Assembly: GCF_014333585.1 (NCBI RefSeq)
Contig: NZ_JACSCW010000001.1
Span: forward strand, 744,001 to 808,000
Reading direction: 5' to 3'
DNA from: Hymenobacter sp. BT188
Lineage (GTDB): Bacteria > Bacteroidota > Bacteroidia > Cytophagales > Hymenobacteraceae
DNA: 64,000 nucleotides
In this document: one piece after another, positions 9,237-18,100 of the stretch
Layout: every line of letters begins with the position of its first letter
Numbering within the stretch: position 1 is the stretch's first letter
Made by a program: the position numbers and the translations under genes
Notes under the pieces: model-generated
Told to the model about the DNA's origin: nothing
Seen by the model: the letters and a program-made list of their open reading frames with translations, nothing else
Database searches by the model: none

Positions 9237-10313
9237 TTACTCCGGCGTCGGTTGCCACGGTGTGGAGCCGGCAAAAATCCGGGCCAGGGTATAGCGCCGG
9301 GCTTCGCGGGCGCGTAGCTGCCGAGCCCACGGCACGCGTCCGGCAGCGGTAGCGCCTGGCCCTGTAGACTGGTACTCGGCGTAGAAGGCCGTCTGCTCGT
9401 TTTTCGGGTCGCGCCAGTTGTCCCAGCCGGCAGCAGTTATGTGGGCGCCTAATTCTGAGTTCAGAAACACGGTGCGCGCGTGCGGCCGCCAGGGCCGGCC
9501 CAGGTACACCTTCTGCGCTTCGGGCGCCGCCGTGAGACGGCAGTGCCGGAACACCAGTCCGTAGGCTTGGCGCGGCGTAGTGGAAGCGGCCGTGATGTAA
9601 GAGTTGCTTTTGCTGTGAATTACGCAATGGTCAAACACGGCCGTACTGGCGCCAAAAATGAAGTCGGTGGTGCCTTCGATGTAGCAATCCTGGTAGTACT
9701 GGCGGCTGTTTTCCACGGCTAGAAACAGCGTGTCCTGATGGCCCAGCATGCGGCAGTGGCGGAACACGGCCCGGTCGCCTTCCACGTGCAGGGCCACAGC
9801 CTGCCCGACCCGGCCGGCCGAGTTTTCGAAGGTGATGTTCTCGGCCCAAAAGTCGTTGCCCTGGACGCGAACCGTATGGGACGTGTAGGTGGTATGCCTG
9901 GCCGCGTCGCCCGAGTAATCGCCGTAGGTGATAATGACTCCGTCGCGGCTTTCGCCCAGCAGGGTGATGTTCGTTTTCTGAGAGGGTATGACCAGCTTTT
10001 CGCGGTAGGTGCCGTTTTTGATGAAGATGGTGGCCCGCACCTGCATGAAGTCGCGCACGGCCATCACCGCTTCCTGAATGGTGCGGTAGTCGCCCGAGCC
10101 GTCCGGCGCCACGGTCAGGCGCACAGGCTGCGAAAAGGAGGGAGGCGCGGCGATTTTGGGTGGGGCCACCGGTGGGGCGTTCTGGGCAAACGCGGTTGGT
10201 GCACCCAGTAGCAGGCTGCTACCGAACAGCGCGAGAAACAGCCGCAGGCGGCAGGCAGGAGAAAAAAGCGTCGGCACGAACAAGTACAGATTAAGATAAA
10301 GCCCCCCGCGCAA
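9237..10313 (-). CDS. Pectinesterase, carbohydrate esterase family 8
   Basis: Secreted enzyme that removes methyl esters from homogalacturonan. A signal peptide ends around AFAQ (residue 44), then comes the right-handed beta-helix. The family's catalytic residues are all visible: Gln171 in GQAVAL, Asp194 in GHQDTLF, Asp217 in DFIFGAS, and Arg273/Trp275 in GRPW. The opening VAPDGSGDYRTIQEAV motif is also typical. Length 358 aa is normal for a single-domain bacterial enzyme. It lies 43 bases after a co-directional alpha/beta esterase, and a further pectin cluster is found at 34502-40179, so the cell probably degrades plant pectin. The start chosen is the longest. A later start within the hydrophobic region is possible. 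Confidence 0.93.
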   Translation of the reverse strand: MRGGLYLNLYLFVPTLFSPACRLRLFLALFGSSLLLGAPTAFAQNAPPVAPPKIAAPPSFSQPVRLTVAPDGSGDYRTIQEAVMAVRDFMQVRATIFIKNGTYREKLVIPSQKTNITLLGESRDGVIITYGDYSGDAARHTTYTSHTVRVQGNDFWAENITFENSAGRVGQAVALHVEGDRAVFRHCRMLGHQDTLFLAVENSRQYYQDCYIEGTTDFIFGASTAVFDHCVIHSKSNSYITAASTTPRQAYGLVFRHCRLTAAPEAQKVYLGRPWRPHARTVFLNSELGAHITAAGWDNWRDPKNEQTAFYAEYQSTGPGATAAGRVPWARQLRAREARRYTLARIFAGSTPWQPTPE

Positions 10314-10356
10314 GCAGCAGTGGCCCCGTTGCGATGAATTTGCCCCCAGAGGCAGG

Positions 10357-11364
10357 TTAGCGCCGAGGCGGAAAAACTTTGGTCAGAAACGCGGCCGTAT
10401 AGGTCAGGGTTGGCTCAAACCAGGGATGAAATAAAGGAAACGTATGAGGTGCCTCGGCAAAGGTGTGCGTCTCGTGGTAGATACCGAAGGCGTCCAGTTT
10501 CTTGGTCATGTCGTCGCGGCCCGCGTGCATGCGGTCCACGGAGCTGTTCAGAAACAGGATAGGGGGCGTTTGGGCCGAAACGTGGTTTAGAGCGCCGGCC
10601 TGGTGCCACAGGGCCGGATTTTCCGTCTTGGATGCGCCAAACCAGCGTGTGGCGGCAGACAGCCCTTTACTGTCATCGCCTTCTCCCGATTCGGGGTGGA
10701 TGAAGGCCAGCGTTCCGTCCACGTCAATAATTGCCTGCACGCGGCTGGAGCGGCTCGTCTGACAGGCTTTTCCCTCCAGCTGCGGATTGTCGTTGGTGGT
10801 GCCTAGTAACGCTGCCAACTGCCCACCCGCCGAAAAGCCCCACACGGCTATCCGGGTGGTGTCGATGGGGTAGATGCCCGCCTGGGCCCGCAGCCAGCGC
10901 ACGGCGGCCTTCAGGTCGGTTACGGCGGCCGGGTATCGGGCTTCGGGCGACAGGCGGTAGTCTGCCGTAACCGTCACGTAGCCCCGGGCGGCGAGCTGCT
11001 GGGCCATCGGCACGTGATGGGAGCGGTCGCCTGAGCTCCAGCCCCCGCCATGAATCAGCAGCACGGCCGGGTAGCCTGCGGGGCGCTTTGCCTTCGGGTA
11101 AAATATATCGAGCTGCAAGGCCCGCCCGCCCACGGTGCAGTAGGTCAGGTTTTGCCGAGCCTGTATGGTAGCGGGAACGGCAGGCCGCGCCAGCGTGACG
11201 GTCGGATGCGTTTTGCGGGCTTTGCGCAGGGCGCTGGCCACTGTAAAGGACGTGTCGCGCGGGGCTGGCTGGGCCTGGGCAGCTAGCGGCCATGTTCCTA
11301 AAAGCATTAAGACAACAGCGACAACTAAGCGCCGAAGGAACCAGGGAAGATGAAAATGCATCAT
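10357..11364 (-). CDS. Secreted alpha/beta-hydrolase esterase (BD-FAE/acetyl-esterase-like)
   Basis: Start 11364 (MMHFHLPWFL) gives a clean signal peptide ending at AAQAQ. Longer starts add an unlikely leader. The mature protein carries the HGGGW oxyanion motif (LLIHGGGWSSGDRSHH), the nucleophile elbow GFSAGGQLAALLG, an Asp in the SSVDRM region and the catalytic His in EAPHTF. This pattern fits the hormone-sensitive-lipase-like and feruloyl/acetyl esterases often found beside pectinases. With pectinesterase immediately downstream, deacetylation of pectin or hemicellulose is a reasonable inference, but substrate is not determined by sequence. Confidence 0.85.
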   Translation of the reverse strand: MMHFHLPWFLRRLVVAVVLMLLGTWPLAAQAQPAPRDTSFTVASALRKARKTHPTVTLARPAVPATIQARQNLTYCTVGGRALQLDIFYPKAKRPAGYPAVLLIHGGGWSSGDRSHHVPMAQQLAARGYVTVTADYRLSPEARYPAAVTDLKAAVRWLRAQAGIYPIDTTRIAVWGFSAGGQLAALLGTTNDNPQLEGKACQTSRSSRVQAIIDVDGTLAFIHPESGEGDDSKGLSAATRWFGASKTENPALWHQAGALNHVSAQTPPILFLNSSVDRMHAGRDDMTKKLDAFGIYHETHTFAEAPHTFPLFHPWFEPTLTYTAAFLTKVFPPRR

Positions 11365-11417
11365 CGGTGGGCAGTCAAAAAGGAACCTGCGGCCAATATA
11401 AGCCCTCGGGGCTTGCA

Positions 11418-12122
11418 TCAAGCTATGATTCCCGCGGCAGTTGCTCCATTGGTTATTCGGCCATCTTCCATTTCGATGATACGGTGCGTCTGGGCCGCGA
11501 ACTCCTGGTCGTGGGTGACGATGAGCAGAGCCTGGTGGTAGGTTTCGGCCAGCTCCTTGAAAATAGCAAAGACTATCTCACTGTTCTTCTTGTCGAGGTT
11601 GCCCGTAGGCTCGTCGCCCATAATGATAAGCGGGTCGTTGATGAGGGCGCGGGCAATGGCTACGCGCTGTTTTTGCCCCCCAGAGAGCTGGTAGGGCTTC
11701 TTGAGCGCTTCCCCTTCAATCCCCAGAATTTTCAGCTTCTCGTAGGCCCGGCTTTCGATTTCCGCCCCCGAATACTTGCCCAGCTTTTCTCCCGGCAGCA
11801 TCACGTTGCGCAGCACCGTGAACTCGTTGAGCAGGTAATGGAACTGGAAGACAAAGCCGATTTTCTCGTTCCGCACCCGGGCCAGTTCGGCTTCCTTTTT
11901 CGCGCCCATTTCCACGTTGTCAATCAGGAGCGTGCCCTCGTAGGTCGTGTCCATGGTGGACAGGATGTAGAGCAATGTGGACTTGCCGCAGCCCGATTTG
12001 CCCACCACGCTGGCGAACTCGCCGCGGGCCAGTGAAAAGGAAATTTCGCGCAGCACCTGTACCCGCACGGGGTCGTTGAAATACTTGGTGATGAGGCGGG
12101 CTTCCAGGGCAGGACTGTCCAT
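11418..12122 (-). CDS. ABC transporter ATP-binding protein (LolD/MacB/DevA type)
   Basis: A 234 aa nucleotide-binding subunit. Walker A is GKSGCGKST (residues 41-49), the ABC signature is LSGGQKQR, Walker B is [13 protein letters not shown] and the switch His is in IVTHDQEF. The sequence type is that of ATPases that drive FtsX-fold permeases. It is the last gene of a three-gene set in the order adaptor, permease, ATPase, with one base between the permease stop and this start. Expected role: powering mechanotransmission export of a lipid, peptide or drug across the envelope. The codons for SGGQ carry one of the window's G6C motifs. Confidence 0.93.
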   Translation of the reverse strand: MDSPALEARLITKYFNDPVRVQVLREISFSLARGEFASVVGKSGCGKSTLLYILSTMDTTYEGTLLIDNVEMGAKKEAELARVRNEKIGFVFQFHYLLNEFTVLRNVMLPGEKLGKYSGAEIESRAYEKLKILGIEGEALKKPYQLSGGQKQRVAIARALINDPLIIMGDEPTGNLDKKNSEIVFAIFKELAETYHQALLIVTHDQEFAAQTHRIIEMEDGRITNGATAAGIIA

Positions 12123-12123
12123 C

Positions 12124-13383
12124 TTATTTGCCGCGAATGATGACGACGGGGTCGATCTGACTGGCCTTACGGGCTGGAAAAAAACCCGCCAGATACGTGG
12201 TAATAAGGGAAAAAGCGGCCGCGATGCCGTAGAAAACCGGGTTGAACACCACGGGATAGGTCTTGACCGTGGGCAGGGAGGGCGGAGTGAAGGGCAGCTG
12301 GGAAATCAGCGCCGACAGTCCCAGCCCGCAGACCAAGCCCAGAGCTCCGCCAAACAGCCCAATGGACAGAGCCACCATCACAAACAGCCGCCGCACGTCG
12401 CGGCCCGAAAACCCGACGGCCTTGAGAATAGCAATGGTGTCCATTTTCTCATAAATCATCATGTTGAGGATGTTATAAATCCCAAACCCGGCCACCGTCA
12501 GCAGCGTGATGCCCACGGCATACGAAATCAGGGTGCGGATAAACGTGCCGGTCTCAAAATCTGAATTAGCCGTCTGAATGTCCAGGGCTTGCACCTCGTA
12601 CAGGGCCGCGTACTCTTTCGCCAAGCGGGGGGCCAGCGTCATGTCGTGAAGCTTCACCTGAAGGTCGGTGACATAGTTATTGGATTCGCCCAGCAGCTTT
12701 TGGGCCGTGGCCAGCGACGTGTAGCTCTGCACTTTGTCAATTTCCAGCAGCCCCGACTGGAACAGCCCGACTACCTTGAGCGGCACATGGTCGCCCTTGG
12801 GCGTGGTAATCTGAATTACGTCGCCCAGCGTCACCAGCATCAGGTCGGCCGCCCCCTTACCGAGTATAATGCTGTTGGTCACGGTGTTCAGGCTCCGATA
12901 ATTGCCCCCCACCACGTAGTCGCTGAACGCAAACAAGGCATTTTCCTGCTCTGCCTCAATGCCGCTGATAGTGCCGTTGAGCGTGACCGTTCCTACGTTG
13001 TAAAACACCTGCGCCTGAGTTTTGGGGGCTACGCCCCGCACCCGCGGATCGCGGCGCAGAGCGGCCAGGATGGCGCTGCTGTTGTGAATGCGGGGCAGCT
13101 CGTTGCGAGGCTTGATGGAGCGGATAAAATTGTGCTGGCGCTGCCCACGGGTGTAACGATCCACGGGCTGCTCGGCGGCAGGCTGCAGTTCGTTGTAGAG
13201 GCGAACGTGGGGCGTACGGTTGAGCACCAGCCCATCCAGCAGTTGGTTGAGGCCCGACATAAAGCTGAGCAGGGTGATGAACATGGTGATGCTGAACGTG
13301 ACGCCGATGGCCGCCACCAGCGTCTGCTTGCCGCGGGCCTGCAGCAGCGCTGCTGCCACGCTATAGAGTAAGGGCATTTTCAT
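12124..13383 (-). CDS. ABC transporter permease, FtsX/MacB/DevC type
   Basis: A 419 aa membrane protein with one N-terminal transmembrane helix (QTLVAAIGVTFSITMFITLL), a large periplasmic domain (about residues 45-270) and three C-terminal helices, ending with the FPARKASQIDPVVIIRGK tail typical of the FtsX-like family. Its start overlaps the upstream adaptor's stop by four bases, so translation is coupled. It should form the homodimeric transmembrane part of a tripartite exporter with the ATPase downstream and the adaptor upstream. No outer-membrane factor gene is adjacent, so the channel must come from elsewhere. Confidence 0.92.
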   Translation of the reverse strand: MKMPLLYSVAAALLQARGKQTLVAAIGVTFSITMFITLLSFMSGLNQLLDGLVLNRTPHVRLYNELQPAAEQPVDRYTRGQRQHNFIRSIKPRNELPRIHNSSAILAALRRDPRVRGVAPKTQAQVFYNVGTVTLNGTISGIEAEQENALFAFSDYVVGGNYRSLNTVTNSIILGKGAADLMLVTLGDVIQITTPKGDHVPLKVVGLFQSGLLEIDKVQSYTSLATAQKLLGESNNYVTDLQVKLHDMTLAPRLAKEYAALYEVQALDIQTANSDFETGTFIRTLISYAVGITLLTVAGFGIYNILNMMIYEKMDTIAILKAVGFSGRDVRRLFVMVALSIGLFGGALGLVCGLGLSALISQLPFTPPSLPTVKTYPVVFNPVFYGIAAAFSLITTYLAGFFPARKASQIDPVVIIRGK

Positions 13384-14453
13384 GAGCCGGGGGCTTGCAG
13401 TTCGTCGTCGGGGGTGAGGCCCGCTACTACTTCCACCATCTGGTAGTCGCGCAGGCCAATCTTTATCCGCACGGCCTGCCCATCGCTTTTCAGCACCGTG
13501 GAGTCATTGACCAGCAGGCGGCGCGGAATAAGCAGCGCCCGCGCCTTGGTTTGCAGTACAATATTGGCTTCCACGCTGACGAACGGATACAGCACGGGGG
13601 GCTGTTTCGTGAAGTCCGCTTCCACCAGAAAGGTCCGGCTGCTCGTGTTCATCATGGGCGAAACCGTGGTTACCCGGGCGGTAAACACCTGGCCCGGATA
13701 GGCGTCCAGGGTTACCAATACTTTCTGGCCAGGCTTGATTTTGACAATATCGGATTCGTCGACTTGCAATTCCAGCACAAATTGCTGGGCATCACCCAAC
13801 AGGGCCAGCGGCGTCTGCGGGGTAATGGCCTCGCCCGGCTCCTGATACAGCTTATACACCACGCCATTGATCTTGCTGCGCAGGATAAAGTCGCCGGCCT
13901 GCTGCTGGGCTATCTGCAGGTTCTTGCGGGTTTGGGCGGCGGCAAAGGCCAGTTCTTTTTTCAGATTCTGGTAGCGCAGCAGCGCCGACTCATACGCCGT
14001 TTTCGACTGCTCATACGCCAGCTCCCGCTGCTCGAGGGTCTGGCGGGTGCCAATGGCTTGCTGCCAGAGCCGGCGCTGCCGGGTAAGCTGGAGCAAGTCG
14101 TTTTGCATGGTGCGGCGCTGCAGGGCAATTTGGGCCTGAGCTTCCCGCAATTGGCTTTGGTTGGCCCTTATATCGGCGTTTCGGGCTGCCAGGGCCGCAT
14201 TTTCCTGGTTTAGCTGCGATACTTCGCTGGCAATTGCCAGTAGCGGAGTGCCCACCTTCACTGAGTCGCCTTCCCGCACCTGCACTTCCCGGATGATGCC
14301 GCCGACCTTGGCAAACGCCTGATACTGCTGCCCGCTTTTGACGGTGCCGGCCGCGTACACCGACTCAGAAATGGAGGACATTATCGGTTTTATGCGCTCC
14401 GTTTTCGGCTGGCAGCTAAGCAGCCCGAGCATGATTAGCAGTGACCAATACAT
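13380..14453 (-). CDS. HlyD/MacA-family adaptor lipoprotein of the ABC exporter
   Basis: Start 14453 is chosen because GGAGG sits a few bases upstream and the product begins with a short lipoprotein signal (MYWSLLIMLGLLSC). Longer upstream starts read through unconvincing sequence. The mature part has a lipoyl half (VREGDSVKVGTPLLAI), a long coiled-coil hairpin (about residues 75-165, rich in Gln/Arg/Leu), the second lipoyl half (LYQEPGEAITPQTPLALLGD) and a beta-barrel segment. Length 357 aa fits. First gene of the three-gene exporter, with a four-base overlap with the permease. It would bridge the inner-membrane ABC complex to an outer-membrane channel. Confidence 0.9.
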   Translation of the reverse strand: MYWSLLIMLGLLSCQPKTERIKPIMSSISESVYAAGTVKSGQQYQAFAKVGGIIREVQVREGDSVKVGTPLLAIASEVSQLNQENAALAARNADIRANQSQLREAQAQIALQRRTMQNDLLQLTRQRRLWQQAIGTRQTLEQRELAYEQSKTAYESALLRYQNLKKELAFAAAQTRKNLQIAQQQAGDFILRSKINGVVYKLYQEPGEAITPQTPLALLGDAQQFVLELQVDESDIVKIKPGQKVLVTLDAYPGQVFTARVTTVSPMMNTSSRTFLVEADFTKQPPVLYPFVSVEANIVLQTKARALLIPRRLLVNDSTVLKSDGQAVRIKIGLRDYQMVEVVAGLTPDDELQAPGS

Positions 14454-15102
14454 TTCCCTCCATATCCTTCTCCCTGACAAGCCCTGGCCTGCCCTCTGGC
14501 GCGGGGCTTTTGAGCAAGACGGCGACAATGGGTGGATGTTCATGGGCACGCAAGAAACAACGTCGGCACTGGTGGCATTGGGTGTGGTGCTAGCCACTCC
14601 CCAGCGTCGGGTAACTGCCTCAACAAGTCAGTAGGGATACCCTGTGAATATAAGGCGGCAGCCCCAATTTCTATCGGAGCCGCTTGGTAAGATATGAGCC
14701 TGATCAATTGATGTGGTGATTCATGTTACCAGCAGGGCTGGCTTAGCTTCTCGCTGTCATACTAGCCGGAACTTGGACCGGCAGATACAAGGGTATTGTA
14801 ACTGGTAAAAAAGCCCCCCAGGGGTGTTATAAGCAACCAGCGCACCGCCGAATCTGTCACTGCCTTGTTAGCGAAGCGGCGAGCCGACTCATTGTGTTGG
14901 TGGTGAGTTAGGTCCGGCATCACTATTCGGACATTGCCTTGCACAAACCTGGCGGGCAGTGCGTAGCTTTACTAAAACCAGTTGACAGTACTTTTTTTAG
15001 TTTAAACTGGCCATTTAATTAGGCTCCGTTCCTGCTGGGCGGTGAGTTATAATTATCTTTCTGAGTACCTGCTGACCAGTCCGCCCACTTTCCTGCTTCA
15101 CT
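14454..15102. other. Long intergenic region between divergent operons
   Basis: About 650 bases separate the exporter operon (leftward) from the giant secreted protein (rightward) and must hold both promoters. An A/T-rich patch with TTGACAGTACTTTTTTTAG lies at about 14981-15002. One copy of the G6C motif is at 14813-14819. The open frames here (for example 14762-14944 minus) lack convincing composition. No RNA gene was recognised. Confidence 0.45.
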
Positions 15103-18100
15103 ATGCCCGCAGCGCTAGCGCATTCTGCCCTTTTTATTAAAATTCCTTCCCGACCGATGGCCGCGTCCAGCCTAGTGATGAGTTGGCTGCTGACGCTCCT
15201 GCTCTTGCTGCTGAGCGGCGCAGCTACCACGGCTCTCGCACAGGCGACGCCGCCCCCGGAGTGCAGCGAGGATGAGAAGTTTATCAATACCTGGTACTTC
15301 GGCCAGCGGGCAGGCCTGGACTTCAACGAAGCTAGGGACACTATTCCGCCCAAAGTGCTGACTGATGGCCGCATGGTGGCACCCGCCGGCTCCGGGGTAA
15401 TGTCGGATGGCAATGGCAGCCTGCTCTTCTACAGCAACGGCGACACCGTCTGGAGCCGCGACCACAACATCATGCTCAACGGCACTGGCATAGGGGGCAA
15501 TCGTCTCGCCACCGACGGCCCCCTGGCTATCAAGCGGCCGGGTATAGTTCTTCCGGGCGCGCCAAGGCGCTACCTTATCTTCACCCAAGACGCCATGGGT
15601 GGCCCCAAGGGCCTGAGCTACTCGGAAATTGTAATTCCCCCTGCCGGGACTGCAGGACAAGGCGAGGTAGTGGCTGCCACCAAAAACACGCTCCTCACCC
15701 GCGGTACAGCCGAAAAGATGACGGGTGTGTTCCACAAAAACGGCTGTGACATCTGGATAATCGTGCACGGCTGGGGCGAGGCAACCTCCGGCACCGAGAA
15801 CCGCGGCGACTCCTTTCTGGCTTACCGCGTGACGCCGGCCGGCGTGCAGAGCCCGCCCGTTATTTCGACCGTGGGGGCCCGGCACGCGCCGAGCGTTTCG
15901 CCTCAGGGCTACCGCGGCCAGATGAAAGTGTCGCCCGATGGCGAGCAGCTGGCTGTGGCCCGCTTCAGCGAAACGTTGGGCGACGCGAGCAGCACCGTGG
16001 AGCTGTTTGCCTTCGACGCCGAGACGGGCATAGTTAGCAACCCGCAGATCGTCGACCAAGGGGCCGGTCGCTATTACGGCGTGGAGTTTTCGCCCAGCCG
16101 CAACTACCTCTACGCCACAGTGCAGAGTCCGCCCCAGCTGCTGCAATTTGATCTGAGTGCCACCAACATAACAGCTAGCAAGCAGGTTATTCCGCTCAAT
16201 CAAAATCCCCCAGTTAATCTGGGCTCCATGCAGGCCGCCCCGGACGACAAGATTTACGTGGCCCGCGAAAACGCGCCCGGCCTGGGCTTTATCACCTACC
16301 CCGATTCCCTGGGCGCGAAGGCCGCCTACGCCGACGACAGCTTGGCGCTGGGCGGGCGGCGCAGCGGGCTGGGCTTGCCTAATTTCAACCAAAGCTCGTT
16401 GCTGCGCGTCGGCATTGGGGCCCAAATCACGGCTTGTCGGGAAATCTCCTTTCAAGCCAGCTTCGCCGTTCAAACCCCCGATCTGGTGTATGCCTGGACT
16501 TTCGGCGACGGCACCACTTCCAGTCTAAAAGACCCCGTTCACACCTATGCTACGCCCGGCGACTACACCATTACGCTGCGCATCACCAACGACTGCTTTT
16601 GCCGCGAAACCCGGGGCATTATTCGGGTACCGGCCCTGCCGACGCCGGGGAGCATTGGCGCCCCCCAAACGGTGTGCGCGGGAACCGCGCCGGCCCTGCT
16701 GACCAGCACGGTAAACGGGGCGAGCGACGCTGGCCTGCCCTTGGTATACCAGTGGGAATCGTCTACGGATAACGCCACCTTCAGCCCCATCCCCGGAGCG
16801 ACTGGGCCCAGCTTCCAGCCATCCGCCTCGCTACCGGTCGGCACTACCTATTTCCGGCGGCGCGCTCAACTGCTTCTGCCTAGCGGATCCGGTCCTTACT
16901 GTACGCCCACCTTTACGGCTTCGGTCGCCATCACCGTAACCCCAGCGTTGACCGCCGGCTCCATCGGGTCCGATCAAGCCGTGTGCGCCGGCAGCGCGGC
17001 AGCGCCCCTGACCAGCACGGCCCCGGCCACGGGCGGCACCGGCACGTTTACCTATCAGTGGGAAGTGTCGGCGGACAACGTCACATGGGGGACAATTCCT
17101 GGCGCCACCAGCGAAACCTTCGCGCCCGGGCAGCAGACGGCCACTACCTTCTACCGTCGCCAGGTGCGCTCCGGGGCCTGCATCCCCCCGCCCTCCAACG
17201 TGGTGAGACTGACTGTAGTGCCGCCCCTGACGGCGGGCCGCATCGGCGCCGATCAGACTCTATGCGCGGGCGCACCGGCTGCTCCCCTCACCAGCGAGAC
17301 CCCAGGCACTGGGGGTACCGGCGCCGTCACCTACCAGTGGCAGTCCTCGCTGGACAACACCACTTGGACCGACATCGGGGGCGCCACCGGACCTACGTAT
17401 GCGCCGGGCTCCCTTCCCGCTACCACCTACTTTCGGCGGCAGGCGGGCTCGGGCAGCGCCTGCGCCCCGGCCTTGTCGAATGTCATCACCATCACCGTCG
17501 CCCCGGCTCTGACGGCGGGCAGCATCGCCGCTGAACAAACCGTGTGCGCCGGCGCCCCCGTTGCGTCACTCACCAGCACGGCCCCGGCCACGGGTGGAAC
17601 GGGCACGTTTGCTTATCAATGGGAATCATCTGGGAATAACGCCGGTTGGGAGCCGATTGTCGGTGCTACGGGCGAGACCTTTGCACCCGGTCCACTCACG
17701 GTTACTACCTACTATCGGCGCCGGGTCACGTCGGGGGCCTGCGGGTCTGTGTTTACGCCCTCCATCGCCGTTACGGTGTTGCCGAACCTGACGGCTGGTA
17801 GCATTGCCGCTAACCAAACCATCTGCGCTGGCGCGACCCCGGCTCCCCTCACCAGTACCAGCGAGGCCGGCGGCGCGGGTAATATCGTCTACCAGTGGCA
17901 ATCATCCGCGGATAATTCGACGTGGACGCCTTTGGGCGGTGCTACAGCCTCGACCTATACACCGGGCCAACTCACGGCTACTACTTACTTTCGGCGCCAA
18001 GCCACTGCCAGCCCTGCCTGCGCTCCGGTCTTTTCCAATGTTGTTACCATCACCGTGCTGCCTGCCCTGACGGCCGGCACCATTGGCACCGACCAGACGC

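Noticed and set aside
14762..14944. Short minus-strand open frame in the long gap
   Set aside because: No domain, no signal, poor start context and no co-directional partner.
15172..16473. 433-codon minus-strand open frame
   Set aside because: Antisense shadow of the giant T9SS protein. The plus-strand reading has a signal peptide, PKD and CHU_C domains.
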